DNA from: Candidatus Accumulibacter iunctus
GTDB lineage: Bacteria > Pseudomonadota > Gammaproteobacteria > Burkholderiales > Rhodocyclaceae
Assembly (NCBI GenBank): GCA_002345025.1
Contig: DDUX01000161.1
Location: 1 to 19,671, forward strand
Reading direction: 5' to 3'
DNA: 19,671 nt
Shown piece after piece: positions 1-7,945 of this stretch. The first letter of the stretch is position 1, and each line of letters begins with the position of its first letter. Under the pieces are notes generated by a model. The model worked only from the letters and a program-made list of their open reading frames with translations, made no database searches and was not told the origin of the DNA. The position numbers and the translations under genes were made by a program.

Positions 1-37
1 GTTTACAAGCTACTGGCATAAGATCATGAATGTAAAC
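1..37. repeat. Short inverted repeat at the left edge
   Basis: GTTTACA at 1-7 is mirrored by TGTAAAC at 31-37, a perfect 7-base inverted repeat with a 23-base AT-richer spacer. It could be an operator or part of a mobile-element end cut by the window edge, or chance. Nothing else in this stretch supports a choice. Confidence 0.2.
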
Positions 38-128
38 GATTTTCCTTTCTCGGGCATGACAAGAGGGAATATGTCATCCGAGTGCGGAGGCCCTGGCCAC
101 GGGAGCACACGTTTTGGGGGCGCCGCCA

Positions 129-154
129 AGCCTGAGCCATAGCGGGATCAGGCT
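129..154 (-). terminator. Hairpin downstream of the AIPR-family gene
   Basis: A perfect 7-base inverted repeat (AGCCTGA / TCAGGCT) with a 12-base loop lies 28 bases beyond the stop codon of the AIPR-family gene, in the direction of its transcription. There is no T-run after it, so it is not a classical intrinsic terminator. It could protect the 3' end or act with Rho. No gene is visible in positions 1-181. Confidence 0.3.
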
Positions 155-181
155 GCGGAAATGAAATATACGCCAGCTTGG

Positions 182-2260
182 TTAGTGTTGCGTGATAAAA
201 AGACCTTCTAGCCGGCCCTTGTGGAGGATGCTGAGGAGGACCCCACTCTGCTTCTCCGTTGGGAGCTTTACAGGGATCTGCATCGCCACCTTCAGAACCC
301 CTATTTCCTTGGGCGTGAGCAGATTCTTTTCCGTCAGGCGCTGATGAAGACGAACCCATTCTGCCGCGGGAACAGCCAGCACCTTTTTCTGGGCCTCGAT
401 CCCGTTGTCGATCCGCTGCGTCTGCTTCGCGGTTCGCACGGTCGCACTCTGATCGTCAAGCGAAATTAGTCCATCGTAGAAGTCGGGGGGGAGGAGACTG
501 ACGATCGAATCGATGCGGGCCTGTATTCTCGTCCAGCACGCCTCCCTCTTGCACCACTCGGAAAGATTGGAAATCCCCTGAGGCGGTGCTCGGATATCGT
601 CGTTGACCACCCCAGATACGATGGCGATGGCATTTTCGAGTACGGGGCTGACTTGTTGTACATTCCAGATGCGCAGAAAGTCGACGCTCTCCTTTCTGCG
701 CTTCGCGATCTCACTGATTACCGCAAGTGTATAGGCCACAATGTTTGCGCGGTATCCGCCGTTGTACCACGGCCGCGCCGAAACGATGCGCTCCGTGGAA
801 CGGAAGATCAGGCCGCGTGCGACGGCCCTCTTGAAATAGAACTCGTTGAAGGCATCGGATGATTGCTCCCACTCGGCGCCGATCCGCGCAGCGTACCGGG
901 CGAAGTTCTTCTGTGAACCCAGATTTACCCATCGAGGGTGCTCGTCCCAGACATTCTCGAACTTGGCGAGGTCCGTCTTGGTAAACATCTGCGCCTTGGG
1001 GTGCTCAGCCTTGAAACGATTACGTTCGCCCGGCGTTAGGTTCGACTGTGCATCAGCGTACTGACCCCGTGCGCGCTCGTAGAACCAGCGCGTCTCTCTC
1101 TGCGCTCCCTTTTGCGCGGGCGCCCAGATGCGCCTGGAGAACCCTTCCATGCGTACATGGAACGGGTGGTTCGAAAAGAAGTCCGCTGCGTTCACCCTAT
1201 TCTGAGTGTTCGCATACTCCGATATCCTTGGGACAACCGATTCGCTTTGGAGGCTGTCGATTACGCAAAGCTTCAACTGAACGAATACCGTCGAAAGGTC
1301 TGCCTTGTCCCGCTTCCGTGCATGAAACAGGGATGCCGTGGTCTGGCCACCGTTGACAATCTGGAGATCTACAATCCTCGTGATCACAAGGGCGGAATTC
1401 AACATCTGAGTTTCGACACTCTCCGCAGTGGCGGCGATCCCGTTGTTGTACGCAAAAAACATCCCTGGGTCGTTCAGGATCGTGGCCCTGATTCCCTGGT
1501 TCACACCGCCTCGGGCTTGCAGGAACGTTCGAACGTTCTGTTCGAGGAGTCGCCCTCCGAATCTTTCGTACAGGGTTGCCAGTACTTCCGCGGGGATGGC
1601 CATGAGATAGGATTGGTAAGCAGCTGTTCCGAGATGGGCGGGTAGGCAGGGGATCCCCTTGCCGAACATCTGCTCGAAATTGATATCGAGCGGCTCCTTG
1701 TGGCTGCGAGAGCTCCGCTGTCGCTGAAGGCGCGAGATGTCCCAGATATGGTGAGTAGTGGGTATCCCAGCTACTTCTGAATCGACAAGGGATTGGATCT
1801 TGTCGCTGAGTGTGCGTTCTGAGAAGAGAACAAGGTTTAGTTGGCGTATGGCATCCTTGGCCTTCCTCTCGGCAATCTGCTTGGCAAGGCCATACTCCGG
1901 CGACGTGATTTCCAGTTGGTCAGCCAAGCCCTCGTTGGCACCGGCCTCGAAGAAGTTGGCGACGCGTCTGAAGGCGGCGTCCGCTTCCGTCTTGCTCAGG
2001 GATGATAGTTGGTCGCGGGAATCGAAGTCAGCGATGAAGAGGTCAAGTACACCTTCGTCATTGAACCAGTAGCCGTCCACTCGCATGCCGCGCCGTGCCC
2101 GGAAGTGGCATAACTCAAACCCATCAGCGAATCCCGTTTCAACAAGCTCATTCGCGACGGTCTCCATGAACGCAGAAAGCTGAAAGCTGCCGTTGGCCTC
2201 GGCCTCGGCGAGCAGTTCCTGTCGGAAATCGTGAAAGAACTCGTCGCTGGTCTGTTCCAT
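182..2260 (-). CDS. AIPR-family (abortive infection phage resistance) protein
   Basis: This 692-residue protein is the last gene of the GHKL-Z1-PD-(D/E)XK-AIPR operon. Its centre carries segments typical of the AIPR family: FFAYNNGIAA near 268-277, IVNGGQTTASL near 301-311, EYANTQNRVNAADFFSN near 348-364 and RWFYERARGQY near 391-401. AIPR proteins are linked to phage defence and recur beside Z1 and GHKL ATPases, but their biochemical role is not firmly settled. The N-terminal part (RVDGYWFN then LDLFIADF, residues 60-79) resembles the start of a PD-(D/E)XK-like core without an obvious lysine, so direct nuclease activity is unproven. I chose the ATG at 2260 because it sits in a TGATG stop-start junction with the upstream gene and is preceded by GGGGAG at good spacing; an in-frame start 33 bases upstream lacks this support. 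No membrane segment is seen, so it is probably cytoplasmic. Confidence 0.85.
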   Translation of the reverse strand: MEQTSDEFFHDFRQELLAEAEANGSFQLSAFMETVANELVETGFADGFELCHFRARRGMRVDGYWFNDEGVLDLFIADFDSRDQLSSLSKTEADAAFRRVANFFEAGANEGLADQLEITSPEYGLAKQIAERKAKDAIRQLNLVLFSERTLSDKIQSLVDSEVAGIPTTHHIWDISRLQRQRSSRSHKEPLDINFEQMFGKGIPCLPAHLGTAAYQSYLMAIPAEVLATLYERFGGRLLEQNVRTFLQARGGVNQGIRATILNDPGMFFAYNNGIAATAESVETQMLNSALVITRIVDLQIVNGGQTTASLFHARKRDKADLSTVFVQLKLCVIDSLQSESVVPRISEYANTQNRVNAADFFSNHPFHVRMEGFSRRIWAPAQKGAQRETRWFYERARGQYADAQSNLTPGERNRFKAEHPKAQMFTKTDLAKFENVWDEHPRWVNLGSQKNFARYAARIGAEWEQSSDAFNEFYFKRAVARGLIFRSTERIVSARPWYNGGYRANIVAYTLAVISEIAKRRKESVDFLRIWNVQQVSPVLENAIAIVSGVVNDDIRAPPQGISNLSEWCKREACWTRIQARIDSIVSLLPPDFYDGLISLDDQSATVRTAKQTQRIDNGIEAQKKVLAVPAAEWVRLHQRLTEKNLLTPKEIGVLKVAMQIPVKLPTEKQSGVLLSILHKGRLEGLFITQH

Positions 2261-3225
2261 CAATTCTCCCCGAAAACGGTGGCGCCGTCGCACTCAAAGG
2301 GTGCGATCGTTTCAAGTCTGATGTCGTAGGAAACGCTGGAAAGCCCGGTTGGCAGGTGCGAGCGCGCGAGACGCGGAAATCCGTCGCTGACGCGGTAGCT
2401 GCGCACCTCGCTGATAACGAAGCGAGGTTGGTCGTAATCGGGGAGTGGCGCGTATCCGTGCGCTACCAGCTTTCGGTCGAAGGACTCGACGGCATCCGCG
2501 TCACCGAGTTGCGCTTGGGTTGTGGTGACGATCTGATTGAGCGAACGTGCCCCTGCCACGTCAGTCAGACTGCTCAGTCGGTATATGCGCAGGAACAGCT
2601 CATCGTTCAGTGATTCGAGTTGGTCTTCGGATGCAATGCGGACCGTACTCCGTTCCGCGCCCGTGAGCGATTTGATCTCCACGGCTCTATTGCCGAAGAT
2701 GAAGTCCTGATGAGACCTTTCCGGACCCAGCCACGCTTCGACAGCGGCATTGCTCGACCCCTGCACGTCGAGCAACTCGAGCAGAAAGGTGATCTCGGCG
2801 AAGAGGCCGCGGACTTGCTCGGTGGACAGGTGCTGACTTCGACCGGCCAAGAAGGTCTTCCATCGACGGACATGTGCCAGCGAAACTGCGAGCGAACTCG
2901 CCGAGTCGGCTGCATCCTCTAGCGAGGACGCAAGCGTGCGGCAGAGCCCTTCGAACAAATCGCGATCGACCTGTCTTTCGAGAGCGAGGAGCAAGCGCTG
3001 CTGGCCATGGTCCCCGGAACGCAGATCGATGTCGATGCCGTTCACCGTGACTGCGTTCCTCCTATACTGGGCTGTGTGGTCACCCTCGAGCTCCACGATG
3101 AACAGGCAGGTGTGATTGGCATCACGCCCCCAGAAGCAGGGAACGGCCGTATTTCCTGCAACTTGGCGGACGTTGAAGTCCGTCCTTGGAACCGCGATGT
3201 CATCCCACGGCGAGGAATCAGGCAT
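2260..3225 (-). CDS. PD-(D/E)XK-motif protein (putative restriction nuclease subunit)
   Basis: This 321-residue protein has the hallmarks of the PD-(D/E)XK nuclease fold as found in PF14390-like proteins of this neighbourhood. A helix GLFAEITFLLELL near 140-152 carries a conserved Glu (144). It is followed by SHQDFIF with Asp174 and AVEIKS with Glu183 and Lys185, the D-x8-E-x-K spacing of an intact active site. This is the best candidate for the DNA-cutting subunit of the locus (inference). The ATG at 3225 overlaps the end of the Z1 gene by 8 bases, which points to translational coupling; a longer in-frame reading reaches 3363 but runs through the Z1 coding region and is unlikely. The stop overlaps the next ATG by one base. 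Function as a sequence-specific or modification-blocked nuclease is not shown. Confidence 0.82.
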   Translation of the reverse strand: MPDSSPWDDIAVPRTDFNVRQVAGNTAVPCFWGRDANHTCLFIVELEGDHTAQYRRNAVTVNGIDIDLRSGDHGQQRLLLALERQVDRDLFEGLCRTLASSLEDAADSASSLAVSLAHVRRWKTFLAGRSQHLSTEQVRGLFAEITFLLELLDVQGSSNAAVEAWLGPERSHQDFIFGNRAVEIKSLTGAERSTVRIASEDQLESLNDELFLRIYRLSSLTDVAGARSLNQIVTTTQAQLGDADAVESFDRKLVAHGYAPLPDYDQPRFVISEVRSYRVSDGFPRLARSHLPTGLSSVSYDIRLETIAPFECDGATVFGEN

Positions 3226-5878
3226 CGTAGTCCTCCTCCTCGTCAGGATCGTCAGCATAACCCTGCATCTGCTGGAGCCAGACCTTGTTGACGACAACGT
3301 TGATGGTCGTCGAATAATCTCCGTACGGAAAACTGACTCCGAAAGCGGCGATCGGTGCCGCAACCGACCCGGCCTTGGGTTCCAAGCTGTGAATCATGAG
3401 GAGCGGTTTGTTTCGGACCATACGGTAATGTGTGTCCGATACCGCTGCTGTGCCATCGTTACCACGAGCCAGTGCCTCGGCCTCTTTGCGTTGTCCGTCG
3501 CTGAGCCCAAGCTTCTCGTCGCCGCGCGAGGCAACCCTGTCCTTGTTCAGGCGCCACGCAGTACCGTTCGGCTGACCCTTCCCCACCGCGCGCAGCTGAT
3601 TTCTTAGGGTGAACGGGCCTTCACCGCCTGAGCCACCTTCAGGAGAAATCAGGAGAACATCGGCCAACGGACGCTTGATCGCAATCCGTTCGAGATAGCT
3701 CACCAAGTGCGACTTCACGCCAGCAAAGTCCGAATGACACTCGAACTTGGTGAGGAACTCCTCGATCACGTCGACCGGCACGTCCCGGAAGATGACGCCC
3801 TTTTCCGTCGGCTCCTCCGGGCGCCCACCGAAGCCGCTCTTCCAGTGATTCGCGATCAGCGCGAAGTTCTTGGCATTCACCTCGGGATCAGTGGAGACAG
3901 AGGTGCTCTCACGCAGTCGCCCACTGAAACTCTGTTCGACCGTGACTTCTTGACCGGATCGCATCTTGTTGGCCGCCGTTATCAGCAGACTGTCTGGATG
4001 CGAGCGAACGTAAAGGCCAAAATCTCGTGGGCTGAGGCCATCACGCCGCATCCGCTTGACCTGCTGAACAAGCTCTTCGGCGGCATCGGCAATATAGGAA
4101 TACCAGTTAATGGAGTCGCGTGAAAGATGAACACGGCAGAGATCCTCGAAGCCCGGCCGGTAGCCAAACCAGCGTCCCATCTGCATGAGGGTGTCGTACA
4201 TCCTCGTATTTCGGTACATATAGCTGATAGTCAGTCCCTCGATGGTCAGGCCGCGTGAAAGGCTCAGGCCACCAACTGCAATCGCGGTCAGACCGACACC
4301 TTCCTTCTCGTAGCGGGCGTAGTCCAGCACCTCGTCACTCTTGCTGTTGATGACATAGACGTGCAAATGCTCGAAGACCGCGTTGAGGGCAGCCTTCACA
4401 TCGGCCCAAGCGAAGCCAGCGGCGGCGTACTCGGCGTCAAACGCCCGCCTCAGGCCCTGCATGTATGCATTTCTTGAGGAAACATCTTCCGGCATCGCAT
4501 AGTTGGCAAGGACCGCTTCCCGGAGCCTCTGCTCCCTGAGACTGACGAAGTCACGCACGGCCTTCTGCACCGGTACGAAGCGCGACACGTTGATCATCAT
4601 GGAGCAATGCTTGCCGCTATGCCCACGCAGGTTTCGGATGGCACGGGCCACGATCAACTCGTCGAGTGCGCGGTAAAGGCTGGGTGGAAGCTCTTGGACA
4701 GGATCGTCGCGCTTATGCATACACGGAAGGATGTCTTCGCAGTCGTCTATCGGCCTCACGATCGATTGACTGGTCTCCTCGTTAAGGAACACCTTCTCGG
4801 CACCGAAATACGTGGTTGGCGCATCCAGGCAATAGATGAAGTCGCGTGGGAACAGCTCTTCCCGCACATCATCGTCATAGGCATCCGGGTTGATGAAGAT
4901 GTTGGCGAATGGCGTTGCCGTGTAGCCGACATAGCACGACTTGGCGAACAGTCCCAGGATGCGTCGAATCATCGCATTCGTCTTGGCCGGATCCAAGTCT
5001 TCCTTGTTCGTGTTGATCGATGCGTTGTCTGCTTCGTCGTCGAGCAGCAGCATCGGCACATCGGAAATCCGGCCATCTCCCTCGGCGTTCAGCTCTTTCA
5101 GCCACTTGTGCAATGCCGTGAGCGTCGTAACGTTCTTCTTAATGACCAAAATGATCGGTTTGCTGAAATCGTTGATCTTCCAGCCGCTCTTCGCCGCCGT
5201 GTGCTTGTTGAAGTCCTGGTTGATGTTGGTGAGCGTTGCCGGATGCGGATAGCCTGGCGCCAGCCCGACGCCAATACTGCGGCGATTCTCGGGGTCACTT
5301 GATCGGCCAATGAAGGCTTCATCGATTCGTTGCTGCGTCTGCTTCCTTAGATTGTTGTGAATGCCGGCAATGACGACGATGAATTTGTAGCCCGCATCGG
5401 CGGCACGCGCGATCAGTCCCGTGTAATTGGCCGTCTTGCCCGACTGTACATGGCCGATGACAAGGCCACGGCGGTTCCATGTTGTGCCTTCGCTCAGCGG
5501 ATCCTGCAGGTGACCCAGAATGCGGGTCGTCACATCGCTCAGCGACTGGACCATCTGCGGAGGCCAGCCTTCATTGCGAAGAAATTCCTCATAGGATTTC
5601 GTATAGGTCCAATTGATCTCTTTGCGCTTGTGGACCCACTGGTCGTCGTGCTTGGCCGTGACATCGACCAGCGAAACGCCCGCCCCCATGCGCGTGTCCA
5701 TCGAGATCAACACCTCGGAGACGATATTGCGCAAATCCCCCCTGTAGCCGAATATCGTGGCGATCTGCTTAGCCTTTTCCTCCACTTGCTCGCGCGTTGG
5801 GGTTTCGCTCATGTTCGCTAGGCCTGAGATGAGGGCGTTGGCGATGTTCCGTTCTTCCGTGATGGCTGTCATGTTCAT
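3218..5878 (-). CDS. Z1-domain superfamily II helicase-like ATPase
   Basis: This 886-residue protein matches the Z1-domain ATPases (PF10593) found in GHKL/AIPR restriction neighbourhoods. Visible motifs in order: Walker A GHVQSGKT (142-149), Walker B with DDEAD (280-284), a motif III-like YTATPFA (319-325), and in the second RecA-like lobe LSLSRGLTIEG (538-548) and QMGRWFGYR (566-574), a motif VI-like arginine-finger segment. The family is predicted to couple ATP hydrolysis to DNA translocation or remodelling; here it would supply motor function to the adjacent nuclease (inference). The ATG at 5878 overlaps the stop of the GHKL gene as ATGA. The 3' end overlaps the PD-(D/E)XK start by 8 bases. 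All motor motifs appear intact, so the gene is probably functional. The C-terminal third, rich in charged residues and ending in an acidic tail, has no motif I can name. Confidence 0.9.
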   Translation of the reverse strand: MNMTAITEERNIANALISGLANMSETPTREQVEEKAKQIATIFGYRGDLRNIVSEVLISMDTRMGAGVSLVDVTAKHDDQWVHKRKEINWTYTKSYEEFLRNEGWPPQMVQSLSDVTTRILGHLQDPLSEGTTWNRRGLVIGHVQSGKTANYTGLIARAADAGYKFIVVIAGIHNNLRKQTQQRIDEAFIGRSSDPENRRSIGVGLAPGYPHPATLTNINQDFNKHTAAKSGWKINDFSKPIILVIKKNVTTLTALHKWLKELNAEGDGRISDVPMLLLDDEADNASINTNKEDLDPAKTNAMIRRILGLFAKSCYVGYTATPFANIFINPDAYDDDVREELFPRDFIYCLDAPTTYFGAEKVFLNEETSQSIVRPIDDCEDILPCMHKRDDPVQELPPSLYRALDELIVARAIRNLRGHSGKHCSMMINVSRFVPVQKAVRDFVSLREQRLREAVLANYAMPEDVSSRNAYMQGLRRAFDAEYAAAGFAWADVKAALNAVFEHLHVYVINSKSDEVLDYARYEKEGVGLTAIAVGGLSLSRGLTIEGLTISYMYRNTRMYDTLMQMGRWFGYRPGFEDLCRVHLSRDSINWYSYIADAAEELVQQVKRMRRDGLSPRDFGLYVRSHPDSLLITAANKMRSGQEVTVEQSFSGRLRESTSVSTDPEVNAKNFALIANHWKSGFGGRPEEPTEKGVIFRDVPVDVIEEFLTKFECHSDFAGVKSHLVSYLERIAIKRPLADVLLISPEGGSGGEGPFTLRNQLRAVGKGQPNGTAWRLNKDRVASRGDEKLGLSDGQRKEAEALARGNDGTAAVSDTHYRMVRNKPLLMIHSLEPKAGSVAAPIAAFGVSFPYGDYSTTINVVVNKVWLQQMQGYADDPDEEEDYDA

Positions 5879-7353
5879 CGAAAGTTCTCGCTGATGAATT
5901 TCTTGGCCAGTTCGATCTGGCCATCGAAAATACGGGTCGAGCGCACGATCTGGAGAAAGGCACTCGGATCACCCGGCCCGTCACCAAAGAGCACCTGTCG
6001 GAGGCCCTTCAGGCGCTCCAGCGTCTGGCTCGGATCCATCGACTTCTGGTTGATCTCGCGGGGACGGGTTGAGTAATCGGAATAGATCATCTCGACGGGC
6101 AGGGAGGCGGCAATCGAATCGAGCAGGACGCGAAGCAGCTCCGCATTCGCGGGCGAGAGTCTTGTAAGCAGCGATGCGATGAGTGGGTGTTGCCCATTGA
6201 TCGCGAAACGAATGCCTCCGTGATCGGCGTAGCGCTCCCAGAGCGGAGCCTGGCTTTCTTGGAACAGCCTCTGCCCACGACCTCGATGCACCGCGACGCT
6301 GCGATCAGTTATCGTGTCGATGATTTGACGCAGACGTTCTCGCACTGCATGCGGTGGACGGGCACGGGATTTCTTGATGTCGATGGTCCAAGCTTCGTCC
6401 AGGCTATTCGGAAAGTCGATCTGTACCCGTGCCAGCTTGGTGGCCTCACCCTTTGGTACCAGCCTGAACCAGTCACCCCATGCCATCAGGCGACCGTTTC
6501 GATAGACATAGGCCCCCTGATTGGATATGAAATCGCTGCGATCCTGGTAGTACGCATACTCGGTTGCAGACAGGCGACTGTGGTGCGGCAGCACGTAAGG
6601 ATTTAGCCGCACCTCAGCCTCGCCGATGCGGACGATATCCTCAGGAAGCACTTGGGTGGCTGGATTCTTCCTGCAGAATGGATCGAATGCCGCAATCGGG
6701 TGACCGTTGATGGTGAGCGAAACCTTGGTATGCCCCGTGACCTCACCTGATAGGAACCGATGGAAGACAAGCGACAGATGTCTGCCCACGGCTTCAAGCT
6801 TCTCGTAGACGATCTCGTCTCGCCGATCACCGGCCTCATCCTCCATCAATCGGTCGAGCTGTCGCCAGATGACGGCTGTGCCTCGGGTGCCGAGTCGCTC
6901 CGTATAGGGCAACGCCTGAATGTCTGCATCGTCCAGGATGGAGAGGATCCAGTCGTTGGATGCACCGATGCGATCCAGGCTCCATTCGGCCCCGCTGACC
7001 GCTCCATCCCGTGTGCTCACGACGGTCAGAGAACGGCATTGGGAAAACGAGGCAGTCTTCAGGCCAAGACCGAAGCGTCCAAGATCCTGCGGTGACCGAA
7101 GCAGCCTGGGGTTGCCGGTCCCGTGACGCATCGCGTTGATCAACTCCTCGTCTGTCATTCCTCTACCATTGTCGAGGATGGCCACAACGGGACGCTCCCC
7201 GACTACATCACAGACGATCTCGATGGTGTCGGCACCGGCGGAGATGCTGTTGTCGATCAGATCGGCAATCGCAGTCTCAAGCGAGTAACCAAGGTCCCGC
7301 ATCGATTCCGAAAGGCAGGCGGCGCTCGGCGGGTGACTGAGATCATGAGCCAT
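5875..7353 (-). CDS. GHKL ATPase, MutL/MORC-like (R-M associated)
   Basis: This 492-residue protein has the full Bergerat ATP-binding site of GHKL ATPases: N-box ETAIADLIDNS (26-36), G1 box DNGRGM (61-66) and G2 box GRFGLGLKTASFSQ (92-105). A later S5-like transducer segment has YVYRNGRLM (282-290) and DIKKSRARPP (325-334), whose lysine would reach the ATP gamma-phosphate as in MutL. No MutL-type metal endonuclease motif (DQHA) is seen, so it is not a mismatch-repair MutL. Homologues in R-M neighbourhoods were proposed as the bacterial source of eukaryotic MORC ATPases; they are expected to act as ATP-gated DNA clamps (family knowledge plus inference). It is the first gene of the four-gene operon. 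The ATG at 7353 follows a G-rich stretch (AGGGGGG). The upstream region is shared with divergent vsr. Confidence 0.9.
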   Translation of the reverse strand: MAHDLSHPPSAACLSESMRDLGYSLETAIADLIDNSISAGADTIEIVCDVVGERPVVAILDNGRGMTDEELINAMRHGTGNPRLLRSPQDLGRFGLGLKTASFSQCRSLTVVSTRDGAVSGAEWSLDRIGASNDWILSILDDADIQALPYTERLGTRGTAVIWRQLDRLMEDEAGDRRDEIVYEKLEAVGRHLSLVFHRFLSGEVTGHTKVSLTINGHPIAAFDPFCRKNPATQVLPEDIVRIGEAEVRLNPYVLPHHSRLSATEYAYYQDRSDFISNQGAYVYRNGRLMAWGDWFRLVPKGEATKLARVQIDFPNSLDEAWTIDIKKSRARPPHAVRERLRQIIDTITDRSVAVHRGRGQRLFQESQAPLWERYADHGGIRFAINGQHPLIASLLTRLSPANAELLRVLLDSIAASLPVEMIYSDYSTRPREINQKSMDPSQTLERLKGLRQVLFGDGPGDPSAFLQIVRSTRIFDGQIELAKKFISENFR

Positions 7354-7427
7354 CAGCCCCCCCTAGACTCTTCCTCCGAGTCAGGCACATGGTAAGCTCC
7401 AAAAACTTGCCCTGGCCGCCGTGATCC

Positions 7428-7443
7428 GCCCGCACCGGCGGGC
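7428..7443. promoter_or_regulatory. GC hairpin in the vsr / GHKL-ATPase divergent region
   Basis: GCCCGC and GCGGGC form a perfect 6-base inverted repeat around a 4-base loop, near the middle of the 145-base gap between the GHKL ATPase start (7353) and the likely vsr start (7499). It could be an operator for both directions or an RNA hairpin in the vsr leader. I found no convincing -35/-10 pair in either direction in this gap. Confidence 0.25.
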
Positions 7444-7498
7444 AGACGTGCGAGGCTGCCGTTTCTCTGGATATCCAAGCGGGAAGGTACCCAAGACA

Positions 7499-7945
7499 GT
7501 GCGCGTTCCGACCACGCCGCAGCGCAGCCGCATGATGTCGAGCATTCGCGGAAAGAACACCAAGCCCGAGCGGGTGCTTCGTTCCCTTCTTTTTGCCAGA
7601 GGATTTCGCTACCGACTTCATGTGACGACGCTGCCCGGCTGCCCCGATCTCGTGCTTCCAAAGCACCGGGCGGTGGTATTCGTCCACGGTTGTTTTTGGC
7701 ACCGACATGAAGGCTGCCGCTACACGACCAATCCCAAGGCCAATGCCGACTTCTGGCGGCAGAAATTCCAAGAGAATGTTGCTCGTGACTCCCGCCATGC
7801 TGAGATGCTTCACGGACTTGGCTGGCGCGTGGCTGTCGTCTGGGAGTGCGCCTTGAAGCACTCGGTCCAAGGCACAGCGGAGAGTGTCGAGAAGTGGCTG
7901 CATGGGAACGAGGACGTTCTGGTGATTGGTCAGGTTACGGGCTGA
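7499..7945 (+). CDS. vsr: Very short patch repair (Vsr) endonuclease
   Basis: With the chosen start the protein has 148 residues, close to the usual Vsr length. It shows the Vsr signature: RSRMMSSIRGKNTKPE at the N-terminus, LPGCPDLVLP with the catalytic Asp (about residue 50), VVFVHGCFWHRH (about 59-70) and WRVAVVWECAL further on. Vsr nicks 5' of T in T:G mismatches arising from deaminated 5-methylcytosine, which fits the cytosine methyltransferase next door. I chose GTG at 7499 because GGGAAGG lies 11 bases upstream; an earlier in-frame GTG at 7421 would give 174 residues but has no ribosome site and adds unfamiliar sequence. It is the only plus-strand gene in the locus, and its last 16 bases overlap the methyltransferase end. 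Besides repair, it could take part in restriction in such loci. Confidence 0.88.
   Translation: MRVPTTPQRSRMMSSIRGKNTKPERVLRSLLFARGFRYRLHVTTLPGCPDLVLPKHRAVVFVHGCFWHRHEGCRYTTNPKANADFWRQKFQENVARDSRHAEMLHGLGWRVAVVWECALKHSVQGTAESVEKWLHGNEDVLVIGQVTG

Noticed and set aside
2226..3363. Longer N-termini for the PD-(D/E)XK protein (from 3363) and the AIPR protein (from 2293)
   Set aside because: The extensions overlap upstream genes deeply and lack ribosome sites; the overlapping ATGs at 3225 and 2260 fit better.
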